Of a stretch of DNA of 64,000 nt, positions 9,701 to 19,330 are shown piece by piece; the first letter of the stretch is position 1; each line of letters begins with the position of its first letter. The stretch spans positions 1,488,001 to 1,552,000 of the forward strand of contig OX637354.1 in NCBI GenBank assembly GCA_951799405.1, written 5' to 3'. The position numbers and the translations under genes were made by a program. This DNA is from Agapetus fuscipes (taxonomy: Eukaryota; Arthropoda; Insecta; Trichoptera; Glossosomatidae). The notes under the pieces were generated by a model. That model was not told where the DNA came from and did not search any database. It saw nothing but the letters and a program-made list of their open reading frames with translations.

Positions 9701-10688
9701 AGACCATGGCAGCACCATGACTCTGGCGGGCTACCCTCTCAGGTGGAGTGACCTTCTGGGAGAGTTGCATGAGGCTGCTGATGATAATATGTCGTACGTG
9801 GAGGTCAGCTATGCTGGAGGACCAGGGTTCAGGGGAAGAGACGGAGCTGGTGGAAGGATGGATGTCACAAAGGAACAGAAATTCATCAATGGTGTGTATT
9901 GAATATCTTCTTTCTTTTTACGATCGCTTTTCTTGTAACTGTAAACTCTGTCGCTATTCTGCTAATAGTGGCCAGAGCCTCTGCAGAGCTGCCTCCATTT
10001 CTTCCTATCCTTACATACCTTTTTCAATTCATTCATATCCATCATTTTTTTCGTACATTCTCTTCTTTTACACTCACTTTCACTATCTCCTCAATCTGAT
10101 TACTTCACATTTTTCTAAGTCGTTCCTACCACTTTTTACGTTCACACTTCCTCTGTTTATATACTTCATCAGTCTATCATCATTCATTCTTTCCACATGC
10201 CCAAACCATTTAATCGCATTCCTTCATATCCTATTTCAGCTTACATTCTTTCTTTACCCATTCATCATTAACTCCACCTTTCAATTTTTTTCCTGTCATG
10301 CTTCTCAAATACTTCCTTTCCACGGGACATACTTTACTCAAATCACTGTCTTTTCTTCACTTCCATACATAAAAGTCGGTAACAATCATATAACCCTTAT
10401 TATTTTTAAGGGGATCCCCTCTTCCGTTACCCAGCCAACGTCCCCTTGGACAGTTCTCCTGCAGGTGGAGAGGACGTACCAGTCTTCGCCATGGGTCCTG
10501 CCCAGGACCTCTTCGCTGGAGTCCATCCTCAATTCCACATACCTCATAAGATGGCGCACTCCTTGTGCATCGGACCTGGAGTCCTGACATGCAAATGGAA
10601 AAAGGCAAACAGTGGCGCAACGAAGGTGACTTCTTATACGGGACTTTGCATGGCGGCCATTTTGATTTTTAGTAAATTCTTAGTTTAG
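3673..10688 (+). CDS. Alkaline phosphatase family protein with degenerate active site (7-exon gene model)
   Basis: Joining 3673-3748, 4886-5229, 6326-6515, 7631-7761, 8483-8783, 9568-9891 and 10411-10688 gives 1644 nt, 547 codons plus TAG. Every junction has GT/AG borders and matching phase (1,0,1,0,1,1). The product has a signal peptide (about residues 1-26), a phosphatase fold resembling vertebrate tissue-nonspecific ALP in order and spacing, and a hydrophobic C-terminal tail typical of GPI-anchor signals. Known family members hydrolyse phosphomonoesters at the cell surface using a Ser nucleophile, two Zn and one Mg. By eye alignment the metal-binding Asp of GDGMG is Ala104, the Ser of the DSAGTA motif is Ala151, the Mg-site His/Thr are Asp213/Pro215, the Glu of VEGG is Tyr347, the Asp of RIDHGHH is Gln352, and the His of THGGED is Ala473; only the Asp-His pair of TADH (393/394) is kept. 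Phosphatase activity is therefore not expected. Promoter and poly(A) site were not located. Confidence 0.9.
3785..4150. repeat. Two family A fragments in opposite orientation inside phosphatase intron 1
   Basis: 3785-3885 reads leftward and 3918-4150 rightward, both with the GTCACCCCTGTTTCAGGGAA block. The head-to-head arrangement could form a hairpin in the intron. The remainder of the intron (4150-4880) is very AT-rich with no gene. Confidence 0.75.
4886..5229 (+). CDS. Phosphatase-like gene, coding exon 2
   Basis: Acceptor TTTTTTAG at 4878-4885, donor AAG|GTAAGT at 5229/5230. It encodes the N-terminal helix region (FWLSQGQ, then a Lys/Glu-rich helix) and the first metal-binding strand. 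The usual GDGMG loop reads GAGMS, with Ala104 in place of the Zn/Mg-bridging Asp. The exon ends with ELPVVGMSK, equivalent to the FPFVALSKTYN segment of known ALPs. Confidence 0.88.
5241..5566 (-). mobile_element. SINE family B, poly(A)-tail type
   Basis: On the minus strand: tRNA-like head (box B GGTTCGAATC, about 5500-5560), shared body (CCAGCCTTACAGCAACTGGG), then a tail CACCTCTGCGGCACTACAAA to GGATTTCTTAAAAAA. TCAAAT flanks both ends, a possible target duplication. It starts only about 10 bases after the exon 2 donor GTAAGT, leaving the donor intact. No 5S unit in this copy. Confidence 0.85.
6326..6515 (+). CDS. Phosphatase-like gene, coding exon 3 (nucleophile position is Ala)
   Basis: Acceptor TTCCAG ends at 6325; donor GTCG|GTATGC at 6515/6516. 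The exon starts TYCIDTQVGNAFCTASAYLRG, aligned without gaps to the ALP motif [21 protein letters not shown] (from memory of the vertebrate enzyme, each quoted in short form). The catalytic Ser is Ala151 (codon GCA, 6356-6358) and the preceding Asp is Asn150. The following SILQWALESGKDVG matches the conserved helix leading to GIVTT. Confidence 0.88.
6545..7032. mobile_element. LINE fragment (+) split by a second LINE 3' end (-)
   Basis: Plus pieces at about 6545-6599 (FNRFQSVLN) and 6970-7025 (LIFGMSKFIHI) are adjacent in the related LINE copy at 24460-24560. Between them a minus-strand LINE 3' end reads CLTVHRALNDTAPPCLAELC then AGPVAWNSLPVGVHANQPTSTF and ends in an ATC/GAT-type microsatellite tail. 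CTCAT at both sides is the likely target duplication. Located in phosphatase intron 3. Confidence 0.75.
7062..7330 (+). mobile_element. SINE family D (tRNA-derived)
   Basis: Head ATGGCCGAGGGGGCCAAGTGG with box B GGTTCGATCCCCGCC, AT-rich middle (AATTATTAATTAATAAT), and 3' end GGCCAGACAGAATAGGTTGG to ACAAATCTATTTAAAAATAA. The head resembles class II (Leu/Ser-like) tRNAs. Other copies: 53505-53770 (+), 58090-58445 (+, interrupted) and 63215-63465 (-). Confidence 0.85.
7444..7657 (+). repeat. 107-bp tandem duplication of a splice acceptor
   Basis: The block CATCTGGTAG...TTTTCTATTCCAGGCATCGTCACCACATCC (given by its ends) occurs twice with a 107-base period. The second copy provides the true acceptor and start of phosphatase exon 4. 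The first copy duplicates acceptor and the first 17 exon bases but then reads in-frame TGA at 7541. Confidence 0.9.
7631..7761 (+). CDS. Phosphatase-like gene, coding exon 4
   Basis: Acceptor TTCCAG ends at 7630; donor TTCAAG|GTGACA at 7761. It starts GIVTTSS, the conserved GIVTTTR strand. The downstream Mg-ligand motif (VNHATPS in active enzymes) reads LTDLPLA, so the His and Thr/Ser ligands are Asp213 and Pro215. GCQDLANQL matches the conserved GCKDIAYQL helix. The catalytic Arg region is shortened and reads SSHD. Confidence 0.85.
8222..8440 (-). repeat. Two partial SINE C heads
   Basis: 8222-8316 and 8325-8440 each carry, on the minus strand, the tRNA-like start (AGCTCAGTTGGTAAAGTGAT type) and the GAGGGTGTCAAAAATGATT segment. 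Both lie in phosphatase intron 4, upstream of the exon 5 acceptor. Confidence 0.75.
8483..8783 (+). CDS. Phosphatase-like gene, coding exon 5
   Basis: Acceptor CTCCAG ends at 8482; donor TATG|GTACGT at 8783. It begins VILGGGLAEFLP, the conserved VIMGGG strand, and carries DYLLGLFAAHEMQY (family DYLLGLFEPGDMQYE) and a final GFFLFVYG. Active enzymes have VEGG here; Tyr347 replaces the Mg-binding Glu. The middle LKNSSADYLLGL motif is well preserved, so the scaffold seems constrained while the metal site is not. Confidence 0.88.
9080..9440. pseudogene. LINE 3' fragments in phosphatase intron 5
   Basis: 9085-9290 (+) reads with short interruptions RSRRGRCSTLWTDQMKTAAG then VGALRVAQSRENWGRMVTT, the usual C-terminus of RTE-like ORFs. 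About 9300-9440 (-) reads WLDDIKGTAGRGCLNTAADR then QTWRGLKEAYVQE and stop, a different LINE C-terminus. Confidence 0.75.
9568..9891 (+). CDS. Phosphatase-like gene, coding exon 6
   Basis: Acceptor GATTGTAG ends at 9567; donor AATG|GTGTGT at 9891. GGRIQHAHEG replaces the family GGRIDHGHHEG: the Zn1 Asp is Gln352 and one residue of the loop is missing. LVVVTADHGSTMTLAGYPLR keeps the Zn2 Asp393-His394 pair but lacks the second His of DHSH. A Gly-rich surface segment (GGPGFRGRDGAGGR) follows. Confidence 0.88.
9960..10385 (-). pseudogene. Decayed RTE fragment in phosphatase intron 6
   Basis: Minus-strand relics of the RTE C-terminus (CATGTGGAAAGAATG for HVERM, TTATGTATGGAAG for MYGS) with many stops. 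It fills most of the last intron. The long plus-strand reading frame across 9748-10587 is a shadow of this and of exon read-through. Confidence 0.7.
10411..10688 (+). CDS. Phosphatase-like gene, coding exon 7 (C-terminus, GPI-type tail)
   Basis: Acceptor TTTTTAAG ends at 10410; stop TAG at 10686-10688. PLDSSPAGGEDVPVFAMGP aligns to the family PLRHETHGGEDVAVFSKGP, with the Zn1 His replaced by Ala473. GVHPQFHIPHKMAHSLC matches GVHEQNYVPHVMAYAAC. The last about 20 residues are hydrophobic (GLCMAAILIFSKFLV) after a small-residue Asn-Ser-Gly-Ala stretch, as expected for GPI attachment; this is an inference from composition. Confidence 0.87.
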
Positions 10689-10917
10689 TTGTTTGTTGTT
10701 TATTTGTATGCACATATTATGCGAATTGTGTAGGCGCGAACCTGCATGTGCCTGTCTGTGGGCATGCATTTAATATCTTTGTAGCTTAGCTTATAGATAG
10801 TATGTATTACAAAAATAAGGATGTATTAATTTTTATTTGAGAAGCACTACCATCTGTTTGTACGAGTATTTACGTATTTTTCAATAGAATATGAGCGGGA
10901 GACATATTTTATTTTGT

Positions 10918-11115
10918 ATTCCTTGATTTATGGGCTGGTATGAAGCTGACCATGCATTCTGTAAAAAGTGGTTCACTTTGCCAATGCAACGCCTGTTTCA
11001 AAAGTTGCAGAGTGTATGGTCATTCGTGATTTAGATTTTAATATGTAGTTTCACATACAGCATTTGTAAGGATCTTAAAAGTTAAAGTATCTTTGCAACT
11101 TAGATTACAGATTAT
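10918..11115 (+). repeat. Family A retroposon copy, decayed
   Basis: Starts ATTCCTTGATTTATGGGCTG and ends CTTTGCAACTTAGATTACAG, with internal deletion of the GGAAGGTCGGC segment. Confidence 0.75.
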
Positions 11116-11311
11116 AGACTCCTGAGATTTGTGAAATTTGGAGGTCTTTACCAATTGTGAGGGTGCCATAGAAGTAAAATTTGTGCCTCTGTCTTGTTTA
11201 TAGAGCTTTGAGGTTTAATATACAGGGAATTTCATGATACATTTCAGTTACCATTCTGAAGATGCTGCGCACATGTAGAAGTTAAACGTTAATCCTAGAG
11301 ATACTTCGCTC

Positions 11312-11558
11312 CCCCAGTTCTTGTTTATCGTATACGCCAACCTTGTCAAATATGACATTTTCATGCAATTGTCTTATGAATCAAATTCTACACAATCTGA
11401 GCTAAGAAAAACCGTAAAACTCGATAATGTGAGAGTTCTTTTAAATATTTTTTAAATAAATTTCTTGTTTTCATAAGACACATTGGTCCAGTACACATGC
11501 AAACATTGCTCATGTAAAATTTTCTCAATGGCGTATACGATAAACAAGAACTAAGGCA
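11312..11558. mobile_element. MITE, terminal inverted repeats CAGTTCTTGTTTATCG
   Basis: About 247 bp, both ends read (C)CCAGTTCTTGTTTATCGTAT inward, with internal AGACACATTGGTCCAGTACA. Further copies: 18203-18462, about 19440-19730 (degraded), 22797-23045, 23680-23925 and about 36113-36350. No coding capacity; superfamily not determined. Confidence 0.8.
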
Positions 11559-11723
11559 GCGACTTATAGAATCATAGCTAAAGAACTTCAAAAAACAATT
11601 TTCACTTTTGAATTTAACTGTGAAAAAAATTAAGCTTACACTAGCAGTTTAAAGATCTAACTACAGTATTGAACATTTTTTTAGCCATAAGGAAGGTATG
11701 ACTTAAACGAGCCATGTTAGCTA

Positions 11724-11760
11724 CTAGAAAAGCCGACCGTGCATAGCACGGGTAGGCTGA
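11724..11760 (-). mobile_element. Helitron-type 3' end
   Basis: On the minus strand a 6-bp perfect stem CCGTGC/GCACGG with a 3-base loop (11737-11751) is followed by a short spacer and CTAG then T, the classic Helitron 3' terminus. The body would extend right into AT-rich 11760-12690, where I see no gene or clear 5' TC end. Confidence 0.6.
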
Positions 11761-12691
11761 CTATTTTTATATATAAAACACATTTTTTTTATTTCATCTT
11801 TTTTTATTTTTCTGTTAAATCCATTTTGATAATTTTTAACACCAAACATAAATTTTACACATTTTTTCTCTATACATAGTAACAACATGTAGGTACGTAT
11901 CCAATAAATAATTATTTTTTTATCTTTTTATGTTGTATCAATATTTATTTTGTAATGAAAAACATAATATTCTATTGTTTTTTTTTTCTTTTCTATTTAG
12001 GAAATTTACTTAATATTTTCTGATTATTTTAGAAATATTATGATTCCATCTAAGCTGTTTAAAAAAAAACAAAATTACAGTCAACCCGTTTTGAGTTAGT
12101 AATCGACTTCAGTATTTTTTTAAATACATTTTATTTTTTATGTCTCTAATATCTGTTTACTTTTGGTTAATGCAATATTAAAAAATAATCATAAATAGAA
12201 AAGATGAGGATTTAATGCATTTTTTTTTTAAATAGCTTAGACAGATAACATATTATTATTCTGTGTCTAAAAATATAAGATTTTTTACATGCTATTGCTT
12301 TAAAATGTTATTAAAATACCTACACATTATTAAAATAAAAATTTAGAGGCAAATATAATAATAAAAAGTTTTAATTTACTTTTTGATTTCGATAGATTTT
12401 TATTTTGCAATGGCGGAAAGGGAACAGCTGATTTTTTACTTTTTTTTTTATCTAAGAATATAAAAATCTCTTAAAAATAAACCAACTCTTGCAAAAATAT
12501 CAATTGTAACCTACACGACTAAATAACGTTTATAAGTTTTTAAAAACTGTATTAAAATATGCTGGGAGGTATATTTGTGTAAAAAAAAAAACAAATAACA
12601 GTAGAATTTACACTAGTCTAGCATCTCTTTCTATTGCACTGTTTATTAGTATGAGAGAGTGAAACGGAATTATTAAAAATACAGTTGAAAT

Positions 12692-12995
12692 GGGGCCGTC
12701 CATATATTACGTCATTCGAATTAAGGGGTGGGGGGGGGGGGAGTCTGGTATGCGGATGATGGCAAATGAAGTACGAGTACCAAAAGTGACGTCGTTCTTG
12801 TAAATACCAATTTCTACAAAATATACAAAATATTATGTAAGATATATAACATTATTAATTATTAAGCTCATCCATTATTACAGCAAGACGGGGGAGGGGT
12901 CATTAGATAATGACTATAGGATGATTGTAAGGGGGGGGGGGGAGGGGGGGGTCGAAAATCGGCAAAAATCGATGACGGAATTTATGGACGGCCCC
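12692..12995. mobile_element. MITE with GGGGCCGTCC inverted ends and poly-G cores
   Basis: Left GGGGCCGTCCATATATTACG and right TTTATGGACGGCCCC are inverted. Two G-runs (about 12724-12743 and 12929-12951) sit inside, both on the same strand. AAT on both sides may be the duplication. Confidence 0.8.
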
Positions 12996-13004
12996 AATGT
13001 CTGC

Positions 13005-13245
13005 ATAGTATCTAATCTAATCTAAGTTGCAAATATATGTAACATCGGGGATTCACATTACATGCATTCTCACAAGCAGACACGTACAAGTTTGCGCTTG
13101 CGTATGCCGCATGTGAACCTACAACATAAAAACAAAATCTCAAATGGACATACACCCTGCAACTCCTGCCGACCTTCCTTGAAACAGGGGTGACATTGGA
13201 AAAGTGAACCATTTTCTACAGCATGGGTGGTCAGCCGCATACCAA
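13005..13245 (-). repeat. Family A retroposon copy
   Basis: GCGGCTGACC subfamily (as at 27420 and 62745), ending left in repeated TTAGATTAGAT. Confidence 0.8.
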
Positions 13246-13261
13246 TACTCTCTTTAATTGT

Positions 13262-13500
13262 GTGACTGGTTCGTAGTCTAGTGGTTAACACTACAGACTC
13301 GTAATCGGAAGGTTGTGGGGTTCCGATTTCCGGCGGAGTACCAAGGAATTATTCATTTATGTAATTTTCAACTATTCATCCAGCCGTGATGGGCCTTGCT
13401 TGAGAATTGGTGAATTTGCTTGAAAAAGCTTGCAAAGGTCTCTTGGGGTGTGATTTACACAAAAACAGCCCTCACCAAATGAATCATTGAAATTTTAATT
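13262..13500 (+). repeat. Older SINE B relative
   Basis: tRNA-like head TTCGTAGTCTAGTGGTTAACAC and box-B-like GTTCCGATTTCCGG, then a diverged body and the GGTGTGATTTACACAAAAAC tail. Similar head fragment at 16590-16632 (-). 13500-15340 is extremely AT-rich with only short spurious ORFs. Confidence 0.65.
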
Positions 13501-15345
13501 TGTTTCTTTTTATCAAAAAAATTAACAATATTATAGAAAGATATACCAGTTGTGCAAAATTCACTAAACAATTAATGACATTTTGTTTGTATCATCAATG
13601 GACTTTTTTCTAGTTCAAATTCTTAGAAAATTCAAATAAAGATTTTTGATTGTCATTGTAAAATAAAATATGGATTTATTTGTTTCTTTTAAATTGTGGT
13701 ACAAAAAAAAACATAAAGCGTCCTTTCTTTTAAATCATTTTTTATTCCTTTTACATTTGTTTTGGATCAACCATAGAAAAATGTTTTTTTTTTTAATAAT
13801 GAAATTTAAAAAAAAATGCTTTTGTGTGAGTACGTATTATTTGAAAAAAAAGAGTGTTATTTATGGAATTGTAAAGGGATACGTATAAATATGCGAATTT
13901 TGTGCATTTTTTTTATTAATCTTTTAATTTAATAAAAACCCTTGATTTTCCATTTGTATCTATAAAAAAGACAAAAAATGTAATTATAAACAATACAAAA
14001 TAACTATAATGTTTGTAAAAAGATTACAATTTAAATGATTATGATACAAAAATAAAATTTAATATAATCATTTTGTTTCTCTCTTCTAATAATTATTTGT
14101 CTTTTTCGTTTATTTAATTTATTTAAAAATATTAAAATACAGCAACAGTCTAACAAAATATGTCTCTAAAATTTATTTAAAAATTTAAATAGTTTTTTTT
14201 TTCATTAATTATATCAAAATGGACTAGGTTCGTATTGGATGGACTAGAAATACAATTTTACATAAAAATATCATTGATTGAAGAGTAAAATCTATAATAA
14301 TAATAGATAAAAAGTACCTACCTAATTTTTTTTTATTAATGTAGAATTAATATAATATTTATTTTGATTAATGTATTGAATTAATTTTAAAGGAATTTTG
14401 TTAAGTGAAGAAAAGATGTGTTATAAAAAAGCTAAAATATGCAGAAATTTTAATTAATTTAGTCAATTGCTTACTAAAATAAAATTTCTTATATTTTAAT
14501 TGTTAAGAAGATGAAAACAAAAAAGAAGTGTATTTAAATGACAAAATAAAACATGTCAAGGTTATTAAATGTTTTTTTCATTTATTTTATTTTATTTTGC
14601 ATTTTGGAGCAATTTAAATCCTGTCTTCATAGATCAAGAGTAACGCATATGAAAAAGGTACTCTACTAAAAAAATATATTTAAACCAAAAAAAGTGAACA
14701 TTAATTATTTTGTTATTCAAAATAAACGCAATGTTATATAGTTTATTATAGTATTTGCGCAAATATCAAGTTATATAGATTATTAGAATAGTAAAAAAAA
14801 TGTATAAATAAAAGTTGTGAAAAAAGATAAAAATGATTATTATACAATATGCTTTCTTATATTTAGAATTAATAAAGTTTTATGCAGCGAAATTACAAAA
14901 ATGAATTTATTTAATTACGTATGCCTGTCCACTTTCCGCCATTTTATTATTAATTTTCTAACATTAGTAAACATTGCTAAACTTAAATGTAACAAAATAA
15001 CATGTATAAGCGTTTTTGTTTTTTTTTTTAATTAATCCAAGTTTTTAACTTTATCTTGAGTTACGAAACCCTGTAGATTAAGCTAAATGAACACATTCTT
15101 TTTGACGTTGGGAAAGCAACTTTGATCAAAAACTTATAAAAATAAGGACTAGATTAAGGATAAGTTACAAATACACTCATAACTTTATGCAAAATTAACA
15201 AATAAACATGTATGAAGACGAATTGAAGTCTAAAATTAACTGAAGGCTTCATGGCCTAGAAAATCGGTGTTGGTTATTTGACAGGTGTACGAGTATGTTA
15301 AAGATTTTATTTGAAAGGTAAAAACAGGAAGTATGGATTTCAAAA

Positions 15346-15685
15346 AAAAAAAACGCAACTAAGCTATACATATAGTGTAACTTCTTGCCGCGTTATCCCC
15401 GAAGGGGTCGCATGTGGCGAGTTGAACCTATTTATTTTTACAGGTAAGGGGGCCGGCCTTACGCCAACCACTTCAGTTGAAGTGGGGATTTTCCCAGCTC
15501 CCGAGAGGGCTGGTACTCATTTCGTGTGAAGGCTGAGTAAACCTTGCCGGTATTTTTATTTTGGGGTTTGAAATAAACACCGAAACGGGAAATCATTCCT
15601 GACACCCTCGCCTCGGCGGGATTCGAACCCGAGCTCACGGCATGGAATGCAAGCACTCTACCAACTGAGCTATCGACCGGACGTT
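15346..15685 (-). mobile_element. SINE family C, full length
   Basis: From 15685 leftward: tRNA-like head GGTCGATAGCTCAGTTGGTA with box B GGGTTCGAATCCC, a middle containing CCGTTTCGGTGTTTATTT, CACTTCAACTGAAGTGG, and a tail CGACCCCTTCGGGGATAACG to GTGTAGCTTAGTTGCG plus T-run. The tail has a GACCCCTTCGGGG hairpin. Partial copies elsewhere at 42985-43308, 49258-49332, 56127-56262, 61535-61672 and 63590-63672, all +. Confidence 0.88.
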
Positions 15686-15689
15686 AATT

Positions 15690-17960
15690 GTGAAAAAGAA
15701 TCCCAAGCGGAAATCAATTTGTGAATTTTTCTATTTAAAAAAAAAATAATAGGGGTTTTTCCACATAGTCGCGCGGAGGGTGCAGTACGTGACCAGCCAC
15801 ATTAATTTAAAAGTTAATACAGAGGAAACAAAGGATACCAGTAACATAGCACACATATTAGAAAATAAAATAAAAATACAGGGAAAGAAAAATCTGTGTG
15901 AGAAAATACAAAAAAAGAAAAAATGATACAAATACATGGAGAAAAAAATAAAGAAAAAGTTGATGCCTCTACTATCAATGAAAGACGAATTAATTAAAGT
16001 TGCCTTTCCAACGTCTCGATTATAGACACTTATGAAATTAACACACACATAACATTCACGCCGACTTATTCGCTATGGTGAGACATGCAGTCTTCTACGT
16101 GAAACTAACAATAATAGTTACTGCCCAGTCCACATAATATCTTGCTTTGGTGAAGGTGATTATATCCAAAATGTCAATAGATTATGTATGAGTATTAGTA
16201 CTAGGTTAAGGATATACGGATCTGACAAAACCACAAAAGACAGTTTGCCCAAAAAAGAGGCTTCCATTCAAAACTTCTCCTCTTCTACCTCAAATGTTTT
16301 GTGAGGTTGCTTCAATGTTGACGACAACTTAGGAGAATGTATTTAAAATGTCGACAACTCCTGTGCAGTTTTTAATGATAATTATGATTATAAAATGATT
16401 TATGTGAGGAGCACTACTTTTATGGGAATCACAATTAACAGCCTCGTGCATATTCTGGGAGAAAAACCCAATTTCTGTAATGGCAAAGGCTGTGACCCGT
16501 ATTTGGTACAGCAGATGAATTTTCCGACCCTGCGAAAAACGTATTCAAAGACTAGATAATTATTTCACGCTACGCCAGTAACGAAACTTTGATTAACCTT
16601 CCGATCACAAATCAGTAGTGTTAACCACCAATCACAGTCATCGTGCAGAGAGGGTGTCTCTTCAAGACGATAGCTACCTCACTAACAAAACATCGAGAAT
16701 AATGTAAGTTCTCTTATAACGTTTTGTGTAATACCCAATAAAAAAAAATGATTGTGTAGTTATAATTATTGTAAACCAATCACAGTCTATTAATTTGATG
16801 TTCTTGTAAATAATTCCCTCCATTACCGTTTCCAATTTTACAAATTTGTAACAGGCAATGAGAAATTTCATGAAGGAGTAGATTGAGGGTTTTCGAAAAG
16901 CCATTTCTCTGGTTGTAAGATACTCAAGAGTACACCGATTAAACGGCTGAAGATCTTTTTTATGCTCCAGAGTAAAAAAAAAAAAAAAATACTCTTGAAC
17001 GACTGTCAAAATTGCAGGGCGGAGACACAACCAAATAACTGTTAATTTTGCAATTTTACAAGAAGTACCAGAATATTTGGATTAGATTAGATTTGAAAGT
17101 TTTTTTTTCTGTGTATTTGTCTTGAATGATTTTGTGTGATCACGTTTTGTTGTGATATCAAATGATTAGGAATATAGTTTATCCAAAAATGTTTGTTACT
17201 ATGCCTATTTTATTTAAATAAAAAATCTATCAAATTGTAAGCTCTTTTTTGACTTAAAAAATTAAAGAAAAATGTTGCATCTGAATTTGCAGTAAGTAGG
17301 TATCGAGTCGTATAAAACCAAAAATAGTCATCGAGCTTTTTTTTAAATAAGATTAATGTAAGGAAACACAGAGTATGTTATTTTCTGTGTATTTCGGAAA
17401 AAAAAACTAAAATGCTACTTTTGGTTGTATACAAATCATTTTTGTAATTTTAGTATATTTTACATAATTTTTATTGAAAAAAATGAAGAAGTATATTTAC
17501 TTTTATAATATTTTATACCTACAAAAGACCTCAACAGCTGATGTGAATTTTTTTCTATGGTAAAAATAAAATAATTTTTTAGCGTTTTTTTTAAGATTTT
17601 TGAGTACAAAAAAAAATACATTAGTTTTATTTTAAAGTTGCTTATATACAATAAATATTATCCATTTAATTAAAACAATATGTTTTTGTTCTTAACGACA
17701 ACCTCTTGGGCAACATCAAATATTAATAACTCTAAATATTCAATATATATATTATTTTATAAATGTGTATATTATATAGGTACTATTTAGGCTTCCTCTA
17801 ACATTTAATTATTTTTATAAAATAATGAGCAGAGTATGTTTAACAAATGAATTGACTGTAAAAATGAAAAATTAATGAAAAATTTGTAAAAAATTATAAT
17901 TTTACTAAATTATTTGTTTCTTTAATTATTATTATATAAATCAACTAAATCACATTTTAA
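15690..17960. other. Gene-free AT-rich stretch
   Basis: Only short low-complexity reading frames occur, rich in Phe, Ile and Lys, and I recognise no gene. A SINE B head fragment lies at 16590-16632 on the minus strand. Confidence 0.6.
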
Positions 17961-18049
17961 TGATTTGTTTTAATAGTCAATGAAAATTTTATTATTCTGA
18001 AAAATAAATAAAATTGAATTTCTCTTATTTTCTTTCTTATGAAGTCCCT

Positions 18050-18480
18050 TGAATAATATGTTGGTATGACGCTGACCCCTCATGCTGTAAAAACTTGGTT
18101 TACTTTCACCAATGTTCCCCCAGTTTCTGGGAACGTCAGCAGGAGTTGCAAAGTTTATGTTCACGTAAGGTTTGGTTTACTTTGTATGTACACATGCAGC
18201 ATATCGCTGCCTTAGTTCTTGTTTGCCGTATAGACCATTCAGCTAATTTAACATGAGCAATGTTTGCACAGTACTGGACCAATGTGTCTTATGAAAACAG
18301 GAAATTGATTCTAAAAATATTTAAAACGACTCTCACATTCTCGAGTTTTACGTTTTTTCTTAGCTCAGATTGTGTAGAATTTGATTCTTAAGACAACTGC
18401 ATTAAAAAGTCACGTTTGACAGAATTGGTCTATACGGCAAACAAGAACTGGGGGAGCGATATGTAAGCGCAAACTTCTAT
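18050..18480 (+). repeat. Family A copy interrupted by a CAGTTCTTG-type MITE
   Basis: Family A runs from ATATGTTGGTATGACGCTGA to CACATGCAGCAT, is cut at 18203 by the MITE (18203-18462, ends ATATCGCT/AGCGATAT), and resumes with GTAAGCGCAAACTT. This dates the MITE after family A. Confidence 0.75.
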
Positions 18481-18789
18481 TGACTTCTTGCGGGGATGCA
18501 GTACATATTATGAGCCTTAAATATAATATTTTTTTCAGAATAACAAAGAATCAGCAGGTTTTCAATTTGTTTTACACTTTTTTAACATATTGTTTTGTTT
18601 TTATAACAAACAATAGTATTTTAAACTCTCACTTTCACTTTCATGGTCGGCGTTTTAAAGCAAATTGTTTTGCGTTTTCTCGGGTTATAGACCCTGGTCT
18701 ATTTGCCGTTATGTTTTCATGTTTAACTTTGTCAAGTAAAAATTTACTTAAGTATGTAGTTTATTTTAAGAATTCTTTTCTCATCATTT

Positions 18790-19041
18790 TGCACGCTTAA
18801 TAATAAAGAGAAATAACTCCAAAATTGGGAAAATCGAGATTTTGTAATAAAACGCAAGAACAATGCGAGAAGAATAGGTAGAATGCAACAGCCGTTCAAT
18901 TTGGACGATTATGACCGAGATAAAGCGTCGGCCGCTTTTTTCATCCCATTCAAGTTGTACTGGTTGTCTGAACTTCAAACGTGATTTCCCAACATTCTTG
19001 TTTTTTGAGTAACTGCTCTTTATTATTAAACGTGCGATTTA
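18790..19041. mobile_element. MITE, ends GCACGTTTAATAATAAAGAG
   Basis: Inverted ends GCACGCTTAATAATAAAGAG and CTCTTTATTATTAAACGTGC enclose about 210 bp. A second copy in the opposite orientation is at 58914-59164, inserted inside a family A copy with AAAT duplicated. Internal AGTTCAGACAACCAGTACAA is conserved. No coding capacity. Confidence 0.85.
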
Positions 19042-19103
19042 TTGAATCCGTAAGGTTCTCTTGGAAGGATTTGACTCGAGACATCTTCTAAGACATTTCT
19101 TGG

Positions 19104-19330
19104 ACCGGTCCGTAGTCCAGTGGCAACACTTCGGACTCGTAAATGGAAGGTAATGTAACATTCGTAAATCTTTACCAAAGACCGGTCACTGAAAGGTCCA
19201 TCCAACCTTACAACAACTGGGTCTTGCTTGAGACTTGGCGCTTTCTACAGCGACGACCAAGCTCGCAGAGGGCTCTTGAGGTGTGATACACACAAAAACA
19301 GCGTTCACCAAATAAATAATCATAATAATA
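19104..19330 (+). mobile_element. SINE B, (ATT)n-tail type, internally deleted
   Basis: Head TTGGACCGGTCCGTAGTCCA truncated after GGAAGGT, then body and tail GGTGTGATACACACAAAAAC. The box-B half of the head is missing. 19340-20400 holds a decayed MITE and AT-rich DNA, nothing coding. Confidence 0.8.

Noticed and set aside
9748..10587. 279-codon plus-strand ORF
   Set aside because: Runs in the wrong frame over exon 6, through an intron filled with a decayed RTE and into exon 7. The phosphatase frame explains both exons.
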